Shown here in pieces: positions 18,855 to 27,992 of a stretch of DNA of 64,000 nucleotides. Made by a program: the position numbers and the translations under genes. Positions within the stretch are counted from its first letter, which is position 1, and every line of letters begins with the position of its first letter. The notes below the pieces were generated by a model. It saw nothing but the letters and a program-made list of their open reading frames with translations, had not been told where the DNA came from and made no database searches. Origin of the DNA: Flavobacteriales bacterium (GTDB lineage Bacteria > Bacteroidota > Bacteroidia > Flavobacteriales_F > PHOS-HE28); assembly GCA_016710685.1 (NCBI GenBank), contig JADJVC010000006.1:620001-684000 (forward strand), read 5' to 3'.

Positions 18855-18883
18855 AAAAAAGCCGGAACCTCCCGGTCCCGGCC
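18855..18883 (-). terminator. Intrinsic terminator of the small Ala/Lys-rich protein gene
   Basis: On the minus strand GCCGGGACC pairs with GGTTCCGGC around GGGA, followed by six T. It lies 25 bp past the stop at 18908 and upstream of the MFS gene, so the two are probably separate units. Confidence 0.8.
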
Positions 18884-18907
18884 TTCCTCCCTTTCACTTG
18901 CCCACAC

Positions 18908-19240
18908 TTATTTATTCACCGGTGCGGTGGTAGGCTTTGGCGCTGTAGGCCGGGTGGCGGTGACCACTTTTGCAGGTGTAGCGGGTTTTGCCGCCGTGGT
19001 TTTGGCGGGTGCGGATTTCATTGCCGACTGCGACTTGGCCGGTTCAGCCTCGTGCTTCTTTGCCACGGTTGCATGCTTGTGGGCGGTCTTGTTCATGGTG
19101 GCGTGGTGTGCGGTTGCATGTGTAGCTGCCGGCTTCGCGGTGGCCGGTTGTTGCGGGTTGCTCGCAGGCGTTTGAGCGCTGACGGCGTTGGCAGTGAACA
19201 GGCTTGCTCCAAGTACGGTGGCCATCAAAAGGGTCTTCAT
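18908..19240 (-). CDS. Small secreted Ala/Lys/Thr/His-rich protein
   Basis: 110 residues. Signal peptide 1-22 (M-K-T-L-L-M-A-T-V-L-G ... VSAQ). The mature part is low complexity: Ala, Lys, Thr, Pro and His make up most of it, with AKP, THA and KTT-like short motifs and a strong positive charge. No fold or motif is recognisable. A terminator follows and a 311-bp spacer precedes, so it is a single-gene unit. Its composition resembles exported histone-like or polyanion-binding peptides, but that is only an impression. Confidence 0.7.
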   Translation of the reverse strand: MKTLLMATVLGASLFTANAVSAQTPASNPQQPATAKPAATHATAHHATMNKTAHKHATVAKKHEAEPAKSQSAMKSAPAKTTAAKPATPAKVVTATRPTAPKPTTAPVNK

Positions 19241-19551
19241 TGGTGTTGCGGTTTTTAGACCCCGGAAACGACCGAGGTTGGTTCGCGGCCCAAATGTTCA
19301 GCCATCCAAGATCGAAGTGTATCGCCGTGCCATCAATTTAACCGTATTGGCAAAGGTTTCCGCCGATCGTTAATGTCCGTTGACAAATTGTGATGGCGGG
19401 CAGTTTTTTCCACGCATTTGGAGGAGCTGCTCCCCGGTCCAGATGCTGCGATGCCGGCCGCTTCATGCCCACATGGCCCATGCGGCATGCACAATGTGGG
19501 CAGGTAATATTTCGGCATGGTTACGGTTGCTCTCTACAAAAATCACCAGCC
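19241..19551. other. Intergenic region, 311 bp, between divergent small genes
   Basis: It probably holds both promoters. CAAATGTT near 19290 gives AACATTTG on the minus strand, one mismatch from TAnnTTTG, but I see no matching -33 element. No RNA gene, repeat or ORF with protein-like composition is visible. Confidence 0.4.
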
Positions 19552-19773
19552 ATGAAAACACACGCTCCGAAAGGACCAAAGAACAAGGAGACCACCAAAC
19601 AGGAAGGCGCCGGCAATAATGATGAACGCGAATTGCCAGAGCGCCTGAACATTGATGATGCCGCAAAAATCAAGGACCGCCCGCCCACCAACAATGCGCC
19701 GGACCGGGAGCGTGACCCGGCAAGCCCCAATTATCTTGAGCCACATGCCAAGGACAAGGGCTTGAACAATTGA
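19552..19773 (+). CDS. Small hydrophilic hypothetical protein
   Basis: 73 residues from ATG 19552 (M-K-T-H-A-P-K-G-P-K); the frame is open upstream to 19390 but without protein-like sequence. It is highly charged, rich in Asn, Asp, Glu, Lys and Pro, with no hydrophobic core, so probably disordered and cytoplasmic. P-E-R-L-N-I-D-D-A-A-K-I-K-D-R-P is the only ordered-looking stretch. It is followed after 100 bp by the amino-acid permease in the same direction. It could be a stress-type small protein; nothing stronger can be said. Confidence 0.5.
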   Translation: MKTHAPKGPKNKETTKQEGAGNNDERELPERLNIDDAAKIKDRPPTNNAPDRERDPASPNYLEPHAKDKGLNN

Positions 19774-19873
19774 ACCGGCTGTTGCTGTGTTGGAGCAAAG
19801 GCAGGCCATGGGAATCGGGCGGATCCGGTCCATTTCGCCAATTCGTATAGCTTAGCGGCCCACCCCTAGGCCC

Positions 19874-21291
19874 ATGAGCAGACACGACATACGCAAACCC
19901 ATGGATGTTTTGTTGGCAGAAGCCAACGCCGAAGGTTCTGGGACACTGGTGCGACGCCTAGGTGCCGTAAGCCCGATCGCTCTTGGTATCGGTGCTATCA
20001 TCGGTGCCGGATTGTTCTCCCTTACCGGCGTTGTGGCTGGGCAACATGCTGGCCCGGCCGTGGTCCTCTCATTCGTCATCAGTGCCATTGGCTGTGCGTT
20101 TGCCGGACTCTGCTACGCGGAGTTCGCAAGCATAATCCCCATTGCGGGCAGTGCCTATACGTACAGTTTCGCCACCATGGGCCGTGTTTGGGCGTGGATC
20201 ATCGGCTGGGACTTGGTGCTTGAATATGCCGTAGGGGCCGCCATGGTCTCCATTTCTTGGAGCCAGTACCTTAACAAGTTGCTGGCCATGCATGGCATGC
20301 ATATTCCGGATTACCTCATGGCCGGTCCATTTGAGGGGGATGGTTCAATCTGCCGGCTGTGATCATCGTGGCCCTCATGTCGCTGCTGTTGGCCCGTGGC
20401 ACACGCGAAAGCGCCGGTGTTAATTCCATTATCGTAGTGCTCAAGGTGGCCGTGGTACTCGTGTTCATCGTGTTGGGCTGGTCCTATATCAACCCGGCCA
20501 ATTTGGTGCCGTTCATTCCGGAGAATACCGGGGTTTTCGGCGAGTTCGGTTGGAGCGGTGTGCTCCGTGGCGCTGGCATAATTTTTTTCGCCTACATCGG
20601 CTTCGATGCCGTTAGCACGGCTGCCCAGGAAACCAAGAACCCTAAACGCAATATGCCCATCGGCATCCTCGCATCGCTCGCGATCTGTGCGGTGCTCTAC
20701 GTCCTGTTCGGCCATGTGATGACCGGCCTTGCCAATTATACCGAGTTCGGCAAAGGGAATGATTCACTCGCACCGGTTGCCACTGCCATTGCACACACGC
20801 CTTTCGTGTGGTTGCAACAGGCCGTCATCATCGCGATCCTCGCCGGTTATTCCTCAGTGATCTTGGTAATGCTCATGGGCCAAAGCCGCGTGTTTTACAG
20901 CATGAGCCACGACGGACTCTTGCCCAAAGTGTTCTCCGATGTTCACCCCAAGTACCGCACCCCGTTCAAGAGCAACATGTTCTTCATGCTCTTCGTAGGT
21001 GCGTTCGCTGCCTTTGTCCCCGGTAGGGTGGTGGGGGAAATGACCAGCATTGGCACCCTGCTTGCCTTTATCCTGGTGAGCGTGGGCGTGCTCATCATAC
21101 GTAAACGGATGCCGGATGCCCCGCGTGGGTTCCGCACACCATTTGTGCCCGTAGTGCCTATTTTGGGAATCCTCGTCTGTGGTGCTATGATGCTAGCACT
21201 GCCGTGGGACACCTGGTTGCGTTTGGTGTTATGGTTGGCCTTAGGTATGTTGGTGTACTTCCGCTATAGCGTGAAGCACAGCAAATTTTAG
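19874..21291 (+). CDS. APC-superfamily (cationic) amino-acid permease, one frame break
   Basis: Restored length 472 residues. The first part ends at 20362 and the second is open from about 20359. The run of five G at 20335-20339 is one short; six G give P-F-E-G-G-W-F-N-L-P-A-V-I-I-V and a continuous protein. Marks of the APC/CAT family: R-L-G-A-V-S-P-I-A-L-G-I-G-A-I-I-G-A-G-L-F in TM1, G-L-C-Y-A-E-F-A-S in TM3, F-F-A-Y-I-G-F-D-A-V-S-T-A-A-Q-E in TM6, and QSRVFYSMSHDGLLP. About 12 TM segments. It should take up amino acids at the inner membrane; cationic substrates are suggested by CAT-like sequence only. Confidence 0.88.
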
Positions 21292-21451
21292 GATTCCCAG
21301 CTTTTCGACGAATCCCCTTGTAGGAACGCTGGAGATAAACGAGCTTTGTCGGACGGGTTTTGTCATGGGACCGCATGGCAAGCCGATCAACTCGCGAAAC
21401 CACATACGTTCAATCCTTTTTTCTGCCATCAACGGCCGAACACCAGCAGAC

Positions 21452-22321
21452 ATGCGCGCTTCACGACCAATTTTCTTGCTGGCCACGGTTGGCCTGGCCT
21501 CAGCTTTGTTTGCCCAGATCCCCAATGGTGATTTCAACCAATGGACATCCGAGGCGACCTATGGTGATCCGGTAAATTGGAAAACCACGAACGCGCTTGC
21601 ACAGACTTTTGGCGTAGGCCCTACCTGCGAACGGGGCGAACCCGGTTCCGACGGTATGGGCTTTGCCCGTGTGATCAACAGGGCGGCCGGCGATGGTGTC
21701 GTGCTTCAAGGGAAAATCGTCTCCAGTGATACACTTGGTGCGATCGGTTTCCCGTATGATCTGAAGCCTACCACGATCGGTGGGCGCTGCCAATATGACC
21801 TCCACCAGTACGATGTAGGCCAAGTACAGGTTTCCCTTACCCGCTGGGAACCTTTGGCGAATCACAGCTTTACAGTCGGTTTCGGCTCGGTCAACTTCAT
21901 AGGCACCTCCACCGGAACATGGCAGTCTTTCTCTGCTAACATCTCTTACCTCAATAACAACATACCCGACACGGCCATTATCACCATTAATGCCGCAGCC
22001 AGCCAATTACTGGTCACGGACGGCAGCTACCTGCAAGTGGATGAACTGAAGTTCGGTTTTATCGGTGTCGGTGTTGATGAACTCGCCAATCTATCGTTTT
22101 CACTGCATCCGTCGTTGGCATCCGACCAGCTCAATGTCACCACCACCAAACCGGCTTCTCTGGCCGTGGCAACGGATGTAACCGGAAGACGCGTTGCGCA
22201 ATTTGCAGTGGTGGGCCAGCGCAGCGAACTCAACGTGGGCAACTTGGCTCCGGGACGCTATGTGTTGGAAGTTAAATTCAAGGACGGTACCACGGAGAAA
22301 CGCTCTTTCATCAAGGAGTAA
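21452..22321 (+). CDS. T9SS cargo protein with PCMD-like jelly-roll domain
   Basis: 289 residues from ATG 21452, the Met that starts a signal peptide (M-R-A-S-R-P-I-F-L-L ... ALFAQ). The mature N-terminus I-P-N-G-D-F-N-Q-W-T and W-K-T-T-N-A-L are typical of carbohydrate-binding-like jelly-roll domains in surface proteins of this phylum. A beta-rich domain of about 200 residues follows. The last 75 residues (F-S-L-H-P-S-L ... GRYVLEVKFKDGT) are a type A T9SS sorting domain. It is probably anchored at the outer surface. Its last 11 bp overlap the convergent Ppx/GppA gene. Confidence 0.75.
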   Translation: MRASRPIFLLATVGLASALFAQIPNGDFNQWTSEATYGDPVNWKTTNALAQTFGVGPTCERGEPGSDGMGFARVINRAAGDGVVLQGKIVSSDTLGAIGFPYDLKPTTIGGRCQYDLHQYDVGQVQVSLTRWEPLANHSFTVGFGSVNFIGTSTGTWQSFSANISYLNNNIPDTAIITINAAASQLLVTDGSYLQVDELKFGFIGVGVDELANLSFSLHPSLASDQLNVTTTKPASLAVATDVTGRRVAQFAVVGQRSELNVGNLAPGRYVLEVKFKDGTTEKRSFIKE

Positions 22322-23240
22322 GGTTGTTGAAAGCCCGCCAGGCCGCGCCTTCCTGTAGAGCGTAGCGGCTCCAGCGTATTTCCTCAATGCCTCGGGCCAA
22401 TACACGCTCCGTGGCGATCAACGCAGGCAGGATCGTGTCTACGCGGTGTTGAGGGAGACCCTCAACCAGCTCGCGGTCCGCGCGGGGCATGTGCAACAGG
22501 CGGTCCTTTATTTCGTCGAACACATGGGTGCTGAATTCCATGGTGGTTGTTCCGGATTTCCGTGTATCGCCGCGCCCTGCAGCAATTATTGCAGTCAAAC
22601 TGTCAAAGGAACCTGCCGAACCCACCAGCGTCCGAGGCCAATGGCGGTCCATCACGGCCCAGAGAGGCTCTAATTGTGCATCGAGGTGCGCGGCCATGCG
22701 GAGGTGTTCTTCCATGGTCAATAGATCTCCTAAAGTGAATCGTTCAAGCATCCGAGTGGTGCCTAGCTCGAAGCTCCTTTTCCACATCAACGCCTTGTCC
22801 GTGGCCAAGATGAACTCGATGCTGCCACCGCCGATGTCCATTAACAGCATGGGCTTCTTTCCGAATGCGACCGCTTGTCGAACTCCGTCCACGATCAATC
22901 CAGCTTCTTCCTCGCCGGGGATGATGGAGATATCAACGCCGCATTTCGCCTTCGCCTGCTGAACAAAATCGGCGCCATTGCCGGCATTGCGAAGCGCTGA
23001 GGTGCCGAAGCCCCGGACCCGTTCCACGCCGAGCTCTTTTGCTTTGATGCCCAGCATGATCAACGCTTCCAAGCCGCGGGCAAAAGCATCAGCCGCGATC
23101 ACGCCTTTTTCAATGCCTCCTTTTCCAAGGCCCACGGGCACTTCTTCCTCATGGTGTACCACCAGCTTTTGCGCCGCTGAAAGCGAAGCCACCAACAACT
23201 TGAACGTGTTGGTGCCGAGGTCGATGACGGCGATCTTCAT
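22311..23240 (-). CDS. Ppx/GppA phosphatase-family protein
   Basis: 309 residues, one actin-like ASKHA unit without the extra C-terminal HD domain of long Ppx proteins. The phosphate loops are present: I-D-L-G-T-N-T-F-K-L-L at the start and MDIGGGSIEFI in the middle. G-F-G-T-S-A-L-R-N-A and I-P-G-E-E-E-A are also as in the family. It may hydrolyse polyphosphate or the pentaphosphate of (p)ppGpp; short forms are often exopolyphosphatases. It is 50 bp from the ABC permease upstream, separated by a repeat. Confidence 0.9.
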   Translation of the reverse strand: MKIAVIDLGTNTFKLLVASLSAAQKLVVHHEEEVPVGLGKGGIEKGVIAADAFARGLEALIMLGIKAKELGVERVRGFGTSALRNAGNGADFVQQAKAKCGVDISIIPGEEEAGLIVDGVRQAVAFGKKPMLLMDIGGGSIEFILATDKALMWKRSFELGTTRMLERFTLGDLLTMEEHLRMAAHLDAQLEPLWAVMDRHWPRTLVGSAGSFDSLTAIIAAGRGDTRKSGTTTMEFSTHVFDEIKDRLLHMPRADRELVEGLPQHRVDTILPALIATERVLARGIEEIRWSRYALQEGAAWRAFNNLTP

Positions 23241-23248
23241 GAAGAAAG

Positions 23249-23284
23249 TCAGGAGTCCGTGAGTCTTGAATCCGGCTCAAGACG
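23249..23284. repeat. CAAGACTC-type repeats in inverted arrangement
   Basis: GAGTCTTGAATCCGGCTCAAGAC has the short words GTCTTGA and CTCAAGAC in opposite orientation. The same CGGCTCAAGA word occurs at 17506-17531. It separates the Ppx gene from the ABC permease gene. Confidence 0.5.
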
Positions 23285-23290
23285 CAGTAG

Positions 23291-24628
23291 CTATCCCCGA
23301 TAGAACAACCACTTGCCCATTTCCTTCCACGTCACCTTCTTGCCGTACATCAAGATGCCCGTGCGGTAGATCCGGCCCGCCAGCCAAGTGGTGAAGATGA
23401 ACGTGGCGATCAACAGGCCCATGCTCAACGCCAATTCCCATGGATGCTCGAAGGCATTCCCCATTGCGATCCTGATCATCATCACCACCGGGGAAGTGAA
23501 AGGGATGATGGAGCACCAGAACACCGCAGGCCCGTCCGGGTTGTAAACCGCCGTTTGGGCGATGAAGATGGACAGCATCATCGGCAAAGTGATCGGTAGC
23601 ATGAATTGTTGCGTGTCCGTTTCCGAGTCCACTGCCGCGCCCACTGCCGCGAACATGGAACTGTAAAGCAGGTAGCCGCCCAGGAAGTAGAATAAAAACA
23701 GTCCTAAAATGGCGGCGATGGGCATATCGTTCCAGATGTCCATCACCATGCTGAGCTGCTCATTTGCATCCCCGTCTTCGCCCGTTTCCAGACCTTGACC
23801 AAGTTGGCCTTGCAGTTGCGTGGAAACCTGTGGACCCGCCTGCTCCAGCGCGGAAGCGCTGATCTGGTCTTTCGCGAAGCTCATACCCACGGTGGTGAGA
23901 ACTGAGGTGAGCAGGATCCACAGCAGGAATTGCGTTAGTCCCACCAACGCGATGCCGATGATCTTGCCCATCATCAATTGGAACGGTTTTACCGAACTGA
24001 TGAGGACCTCCACCACGCGGTTCTGCTTTTCCTCCATCACGCCGCGCATCACCTGCACACCGTACAGGAAGATGAATATGAAGATCAGGTAGCCGAATGC
24101 AAAGCCGATGCCCGCCTTCGCTTGGTCGTAACTGCGCTTGCCCGCCTTGTCAATATCGAATAATTGCACCTTCAATGCGGTCTTGATCCGCTGGTAAACC
24201 TCCGGGTCCACCTGGTTTACCCGCAACTTTTCCTTCTCGATCACCTTTTCGATCTCCGAGCTCAGGTAGTTCTGCGTGCTTAGACTGGGCAAGGCCTTAT
24301 AGAAAAGTTGGATCGTGTTATTCTCCAATACCAGCGGGTTCACCTCCACCATGGCCGAGTACGGGCTGGCCTTGAAGACGGAGTCGCTCATGTCCGCCGG
24401 TTCGTAGTAGAACTTGATATCGTCCGTTTCCTTCAGCTTGTTGGTGAGCAGCCCCGCCTTGTCGATCACAACGATGTTCTGTGCGCCGCTCTCCTGCATC
24501 CCCAGGTAAACCACTAATGCAATGCCGCCTACGATCAGCAACGGCCCCAGCACGGTCATGATGAGGAAGCTGGGCTTACGCACCCGGGTGATGAACTCGC
24601 GCCAAATGATCAATCCGATCTTTCCCAT
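23291..24628 (-). CDS. ABC-2 type transporter permease
   Basis: 445 residues. TM1 (about 20-45) is followed by an extracytoplasmic domain of about 140 residues and then five or six TM segments. This is the NatB/YhaP-like layout of ABC-2 export permeases. G-V-M-E-E-K-Q-N-R-V-V-E-V-L-I-S-S-V and K-P-F-Q-L-M-M-G-K-I form the conserved cytoplasmic loop that contacts the ATPase. The ATPase gene is 30 bp upstream in the same direction. The substrate is unknown; Na+ export has been shown for some relatives. Confidence 0.87.
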   Translation of the reverse strand: MGKIGLIIWREFITRVRKPSFLIMTVLGPLLIVGGIALVVYLGMQESGAQNIVVIDKAGLLTNKLKETDDIKFYYEPADMSDSVFKASPYSAMVEVNPLVLENNTIQLFYKALPSLSTQNYLSSEIEKVIEKEKLRVNQVDPEVYQRIKTALKVQLFDIDKAGKRSYDQAKAGIGFAFGYLIFIFIFLYGVQVMRGVMEEKQNRVVEVLISSVKPFQLMMGKIIGIALVGLTQFLLWILLTSVLTTVGMSFAKDQISASALEQAGPQVSTQLQGQLGQGLETGEDGDANEQLSMVMDIWNDMPIAAILGLFLFYFLGGYLLYSSMFAAVGAAVDSETDTQQFMLPITLPMMLSIFIAQTAVYNPDGPAVFWCSIIPFTSPVVMMIRIAMGNAFEHPWELALSMGLLIATFIFTTWLAGRIYRTGILMYGKKVTWKEMGKWLFYRG

Positions 24629-24658
24629 TGTCTTTACTTCTGAAGATGGAAGATTGCC

Positions 24659-25600
24659 TTACTCGGTCATTTCCGCGGCAGCGGGCCGCGTTTCCTTCGC
24701 GCCTACGGCACGGATGAAGATGTCGTGCATGCGCGGAACTTCCTCGTGGACACCTTGTACCTGCACCGCCGGCAGTATGGCGGAGAGCACCTGGTTCACC
24801 GTGGAGTTGTGCAGCAGTTTTACACGGGCGATGCTCAAGCCTTCCGCCTCATTGTGGTCCAACAATTCGCCATGGAAGGACAAAGCATCGGCGAATGCCA
24901 CCTTGTTGCCCTTATAGTCCACTCGGTAAGTGGCTTCGCTGAACCGTTGACGCACTTCGCGCACGGATCCGCTCAGCATCACTTTGCTATGGTCGATCAA
25001 AGCGATATGGTCACAAAGTTCCTCTACGCTGCCCATGTTGTGGGTGCTCAGCATCACGGTAACGCCTTCATCGCGCAGCCGTAGGATCTCCTGGCGCACC
25101 AGCTCGGCGTTTACCGGGTCGAAACCACTGAACGGTTCGTCCAAGATCAACAATTTCGGGCCGTGCAGCACCGTGGTGATGAACTGCACTTTCTGCGCCA
25201 TGCCCTTGCTCAACTCCTCCACTTTTTTGTTCCACCAGCCGTCCATTTCCCAGCGGGCGAACCATTCTTTGAGTTTGCGGGTGGCCTCGGTTTTTTCCAT
25301 GCCCTTTAACCGGGCAAGGTAAAGGGCTTGCTCGCCCACTTTCATCTTCTTGTACAAGCCCCGCTCTTCCGGCAAATAGCCCAGCCTCGACGCGTCCGCA
25401 TCCGTCATCGCGGTGCCGTTGAAGAGCACTTTCCCGCTGTCCGGGCCGGTGATCCTCGTAATGATCCGGATCAGTGTGGTCTTGCCAGCGCCGTTAGGGC
25501 CCAATAGACCGAACACTTTTCCCTGCGGCACTTCCATGCTTACGCCGTCCAGCGCCAAGTGCGTCCCAAAGCGCTTTACAATATCCTCCAAAACCAACAT
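24659..25600 (-). CDS. ABC transporter ATP-binding protein
   Basis: 313 residues from ATG 25600 (M-L-V-L-E-D-I-V-K-R-F); a longer frame to 25684 adds nothing family-like. GPNGAGKT is Walker A, E-L-S-K-G-M-A-Q-K-V-Q the signature, L-L-I-L-D-E-P-F-S-G-F-D-P Walker B, then a switch His in L-S-T-H-N-M. A C-terminal domain of about 90 residues (DUF4162-like) follows the nucleotide-binding domain, as in NatA/CcmA-type exporters. It powers the adjacent permease. Confidence 0.92.
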   Translation of the reverse strand: MLVLEDIVKRFGTHLALDGVSMEVPQGKVFGLLGPNGAGKTTLIRIITRITGPDSGKVLFNGTAMTDADASRLGYLPEERGLYKKMKVGEQALYLARLKGMEKTEATRKLKEWFARWEMDGWWNKKVEELSKGMAQKVQFITTVLHGPKLLILDEPFSGFDPVNAELVRQEILRLRDEGVTVMLSTHNMGSVEELCDHIALIDHSKVMLSGSVREVRQRFSEATYRVDYKGNKVAFADALSFHGELLDHNEAEGLSIARVKLLHNSTVNQVLSAILPAVQVQGVHEEVPRMHDIFIRAVGAKETRPAAAEMTE

Positions 25601-25707
25601 GCCGTTCGCGTTTAATATGTGGTGGCGGGGCGAAGGTAATGGAGCACCGAGGCGGTCGGTGTGCCATTGGCCATGCCGTTGCACCGCCTATACCGGCGGA
25701 GGTGGCT

Positions 25708-26688
25708 CTAACTGTAGATCTCCCGGCGGCCAACCATGCGCTGCTTGGCGGTGTCCCACACTTTCAGGCGGAGGCACTTGATCACATCCCAAGGAAGAAG
25801 TGTCGTGGTTTTGGCCAAGCGCAGCTCGGGTATGGCCTTGTACACTTCCGGCAACCGATAGAAGGGGATGCGCGGGTTGAGGTGATGGATGTGGTGGTAG
25901 CCGATGTTAGCGAGGAACCAGCGCATAACAGGGCTCATCCGCATGTGGCTGCTGCTGGCCAGTGCGGCATCATGGTAGGTCCATCCGTCCTTCTCCGCGA
26001 ATTTCACGCCGGGGAAGTTGTGCTGTGCATAAAACAGGTACGAACCCAAGCCCAAGCTGATGATGAACGGGATAAGGAAACCGAACAATAAGCCCGGCCA
26101 GCCCGCCAACAGGAAGATCCCGGTGCCAATGGCGAAGTGGAAAACCAAAGCCACGATGCTGTCCCAGTGTTTGCCGGTGTTGCTTACCAACGAGCGGATG
26201 CTCATGCCGTAGAGGAACATGAAGATGTAACCCATGCCGATGGTAAGCGGGTGGCGGATGAACATGTAAACAGTGCGCTCACCTTTCGGTGATGCCAAGT
26301 ACTTTTCCTTGGTCACGATGGGGAAGGAGCCGATGCTGCTGGTGTACAGCTTGCTGTTGTGCGCGTGGTGGTAGTTGTGGCTGCGTTCCCAAATACTTAC
26401 CGGGGCCAACATGTACCAGCCGAAAACGGTGAACAGACCGCGTGCCGCCTTGGAATGTTGAAGGATGCTCTGGTGCAAAAAATCGTGGTAGATCACGAAC
26501 ATGCGGCTCAGTGTGAGCGCGACCAGAATGCCGCATAGCAGCTTAGCCCACCACGGGTTCACCATGAACACGCCGGTGTACCCGGCGCCCAGCACCACCA
26601 AGGTGATGATGACGTGCCACCAGCTACGCCCGCGAAATTCCTTCGCGTAGGCACGGGTGGCTAAAATGAGATCTTTGCCTTGAAGCAT
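25708..26688 (-). CDS. Membrane fatty acid desaturase
   Basis: 326 residues, with about five hydrophobic segments. Three histidine boxes for the di-iron site are complete: H-D-F-L-H at 68-72, H-N-Y-H-H-A-H at 104-110 and H-H-I-H-H at 265-269, preceded by N-I-G-Y. W-E-R-S-H-N-Y-H is typical of acyl-lipid desaturases. The enzyme introduces a cis double bond into membrane acyl chains using O2. The acyltransferase gene starts 9 bp upstream of this gene's start and runs in the same direction, so the two may form a lipid operon. Confidence 0.9.
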   Translation of the reverse strand: MLQGKDLILATRAYAKEFRGRSWWHVIITLVVLGAGYTGVFMVNPWWAKLLCGILVALTLSRMFVIYHDFLHQSILQHSKAARGLFTVFGWYMLAPVSIWERSHNYHHAHNSKLYTSSIGSFPIVTKEKYLASPKGERTVYMFIRHPLTIGMGYIFMFLYGMSIRSLVSNTGKHWDSIVALVFHFAIGTGIFLLAGWPGLLFGFLIPFIISLGLGSYLFYAQHNFPGVKFAEKDGWTYHDAALASSSHMRMSPVMRWFLANIGYHHIHHLNPRIPFYRLPEVYKAIPELRLAKTTTLLPWDVIKCLRLKVWDTAKQRMVGRREIYS

Positions 26689-26697
26689 GAAACAAAG

Positions 26698-27672
26698 TTA
26701 CGGCGCAATTGCTTCGCTTTGTTCTGAAGGTGAGTTCGCGGGTGGCGGATGCTTCCACCGGCGATGTGACCAAAGCCAGATCTCCGGCCGCTTCCGGATG
26801 TCCTGTTCCAATCTGCGGACGTGCAGTTCGGTGATGGTATCTTCTTCAAGCAAAGCCGGGTCTGGCACCAAATCCTCGAAACGCATGATGTAGTGCCCGC
26901 GCCGGGTCCTGTCGATGCCGAGATATACGATGGGCATGCCAAATCGTTTGGACAGTTTGCCCGGGCCACGGAACACGGGAGTTTGTTGTCCGAGGAATGC
27001 GGTCCAATATGCGGTTTCAGGCGAGGGCGTCTGGTCGGCTATGAAGGCGGTGGCAGTTCCCTTGTCCCGGTCGCGCAACATCATCCGCGCGGCTTCGCGC
27101 ATGGGGTAAAGCCCGTTGCCGAGCCGGGTGCGCATGCGGATGACCAGCTCATTGAAATGCGGCTCCTGTAACGGATGATAGATCACGTTCAGCTTTTGGT
27201 AGGGGAGTTGGCTGAAGCGCGCACCGCCCAACTCCCAATTGCCCCAATGCCCCATCACCAAAATGATGCTGCGGCCTTGCTCAAAGTAGCGATGCAAAAC
27301 TTCCTCGCCCTCCACCTTTACCAAACGCTCCACTTGCTTTGGCGAGATCCGCAAAGTCTTTAACGTTTCCAAAACCAGGTCGCAGAACCAATGCTGGAAG
27401 GCCTTTTCCAAACGCAATAGCTCATTCGCATTTTTTTCCGGGAAGCTGTTCCGCAGGTTCTTGCGCACCACTTTGCGCCTATAACCGGCCACCCGGAACA
27501 GGATCACGTAGAGCAAGTCGCTCAGCAGGTAAAGCGCCCGCATGGGCAAAGCGGCCAGACCATGCAGGAACGGTAGAGAGATATAGTAGGCAAAGGCACT
27601 GATGTGGCGAAGGTCGGCATTGGATCCGCTGTTGGTAAACTTCCGTGGTTTTTCCCATTGGACTTGTTCCAA
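26698..27672 (-). CDS. Lipid A biosynthesis-type (LpxL/HtrB) lauroyl acyltransferase
   Basis: 324 residues with TTG 27672 as start; no ATG occurs in frame before residue 44 (L-P-M-R-A-L-Y-L), so the true start is uncertain and may hide another lost base. One N-terminal TM is followed by the acyltransferase core: GHWGNWELGG carries the catalytic H-x(4)-E, and A-D-Q-T-P-S-P, W-T-A-F-L-G-Q-Q-T-P-V and Y-L-G-I-D-R are as in the family. It transfers a secondary acyl chain to lipid A at the inner membrane. The desaturase gene follows after 9 bp. Confidence 0.87.
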   Translation of the reverse strand: MEQVQWEKPRKFTNSGSNADLRHISAFAYYISLPFLHGLAALPMRALYLLSDLLYVILFRVAGYRRKVVRKNLRNSFPEKNANELLRLEKAFQHWFCDLVLETLKTLRISPKQVERLVKVEGEEVLHRYFEQGRSIILVMGHWGNWELGGARFSQLPYQKLNVIYHPLQEPHFNELVIRMRTRLGNGLYPMREAARMMLRDRDKGTATAFIADQTPSPETAYWTAFLGQQTPVFRGPGKLSKRFGMPIVYLGIDRTRRGHYIMRFEDLVPDPALLEEDTITELHVRRLEQDIRKRPEIWLWSHRRWKHPPPANSPSEQSEAIAP

Positions 27673-27674
27673 GA

Positions 27675-27704
27675 AAACGAAAGACCCCCTCGTTTCCGAG
27701 GGGG
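27675..27704 (-). terminator. Intrinsic-terminator-like hairpin just upstream of the acyltransferase gene
   Basis: On the minus strand CCCCCTCG pairs with CGAGGGGG around a GAAA tetraloop (27685-27704) and TCTTTCGTTTT follows. It lies immediately before the acyltransferase start, so it would end or attenuate a transcript arriving from 27.9 kb. Confidence 0.6.
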
Positions 27705-27710
27705 CCTTCG

Positions 27711-27903
27711 CAGGTGGCGGCCGTTGCCGGGTCCGCGCCTTGGTGGTTCACCGTACCATGCCCATGGTGCCGCACGAAGCGCTCCTTCAACGGACGGCGG
27801 GCATTTACTGGCAACGATGGAACCTTGGACAAAGCAACGTGTGTGGGCTAGCTCCCGCAATACCCATTTCCGGGTATTTTTCAAATGGGTTCGTCCTCAA
27901 CGT
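27711..27903 (-). other. Intergenic stretch bounded by two hairpin terminators; possible small RNA
   Basis: About 190 bp of GC-rich sequence lies between the giant gene's terminator (27904-27933) and the hairpin at 27685-27704. It contains short inverted repeats (ACCATG/CATGGT near 27758; AATACCC/GGGTATT near 27860). I see no protein-like frame and no match to tmRNA, RNase P, SRP or tRNA cores. The acyltransferase promoter may lie here instead. Confidence 0.25.
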
Positions 27904-27933
27904 AAAAGCCCCGGCGTTTCCGCCGGGGCTTTT
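27904..27933. terminator. Bidirectional terminator after giant surface-protein gene 1
   Basis: AAAAGCCCCGGCG pairs perfectly over 13 bp with CGCCGGGGCTTTT around TTTC. The core is the same as in the hairpins at 37713 and 41798. Confidence 0.9.
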
Positions 27934-27992
27934 GCATTCTTGTTATTCCACTCAGGGTCTTCCGAAGAAAGCCTTGAGCAAGTGATCTCTCA

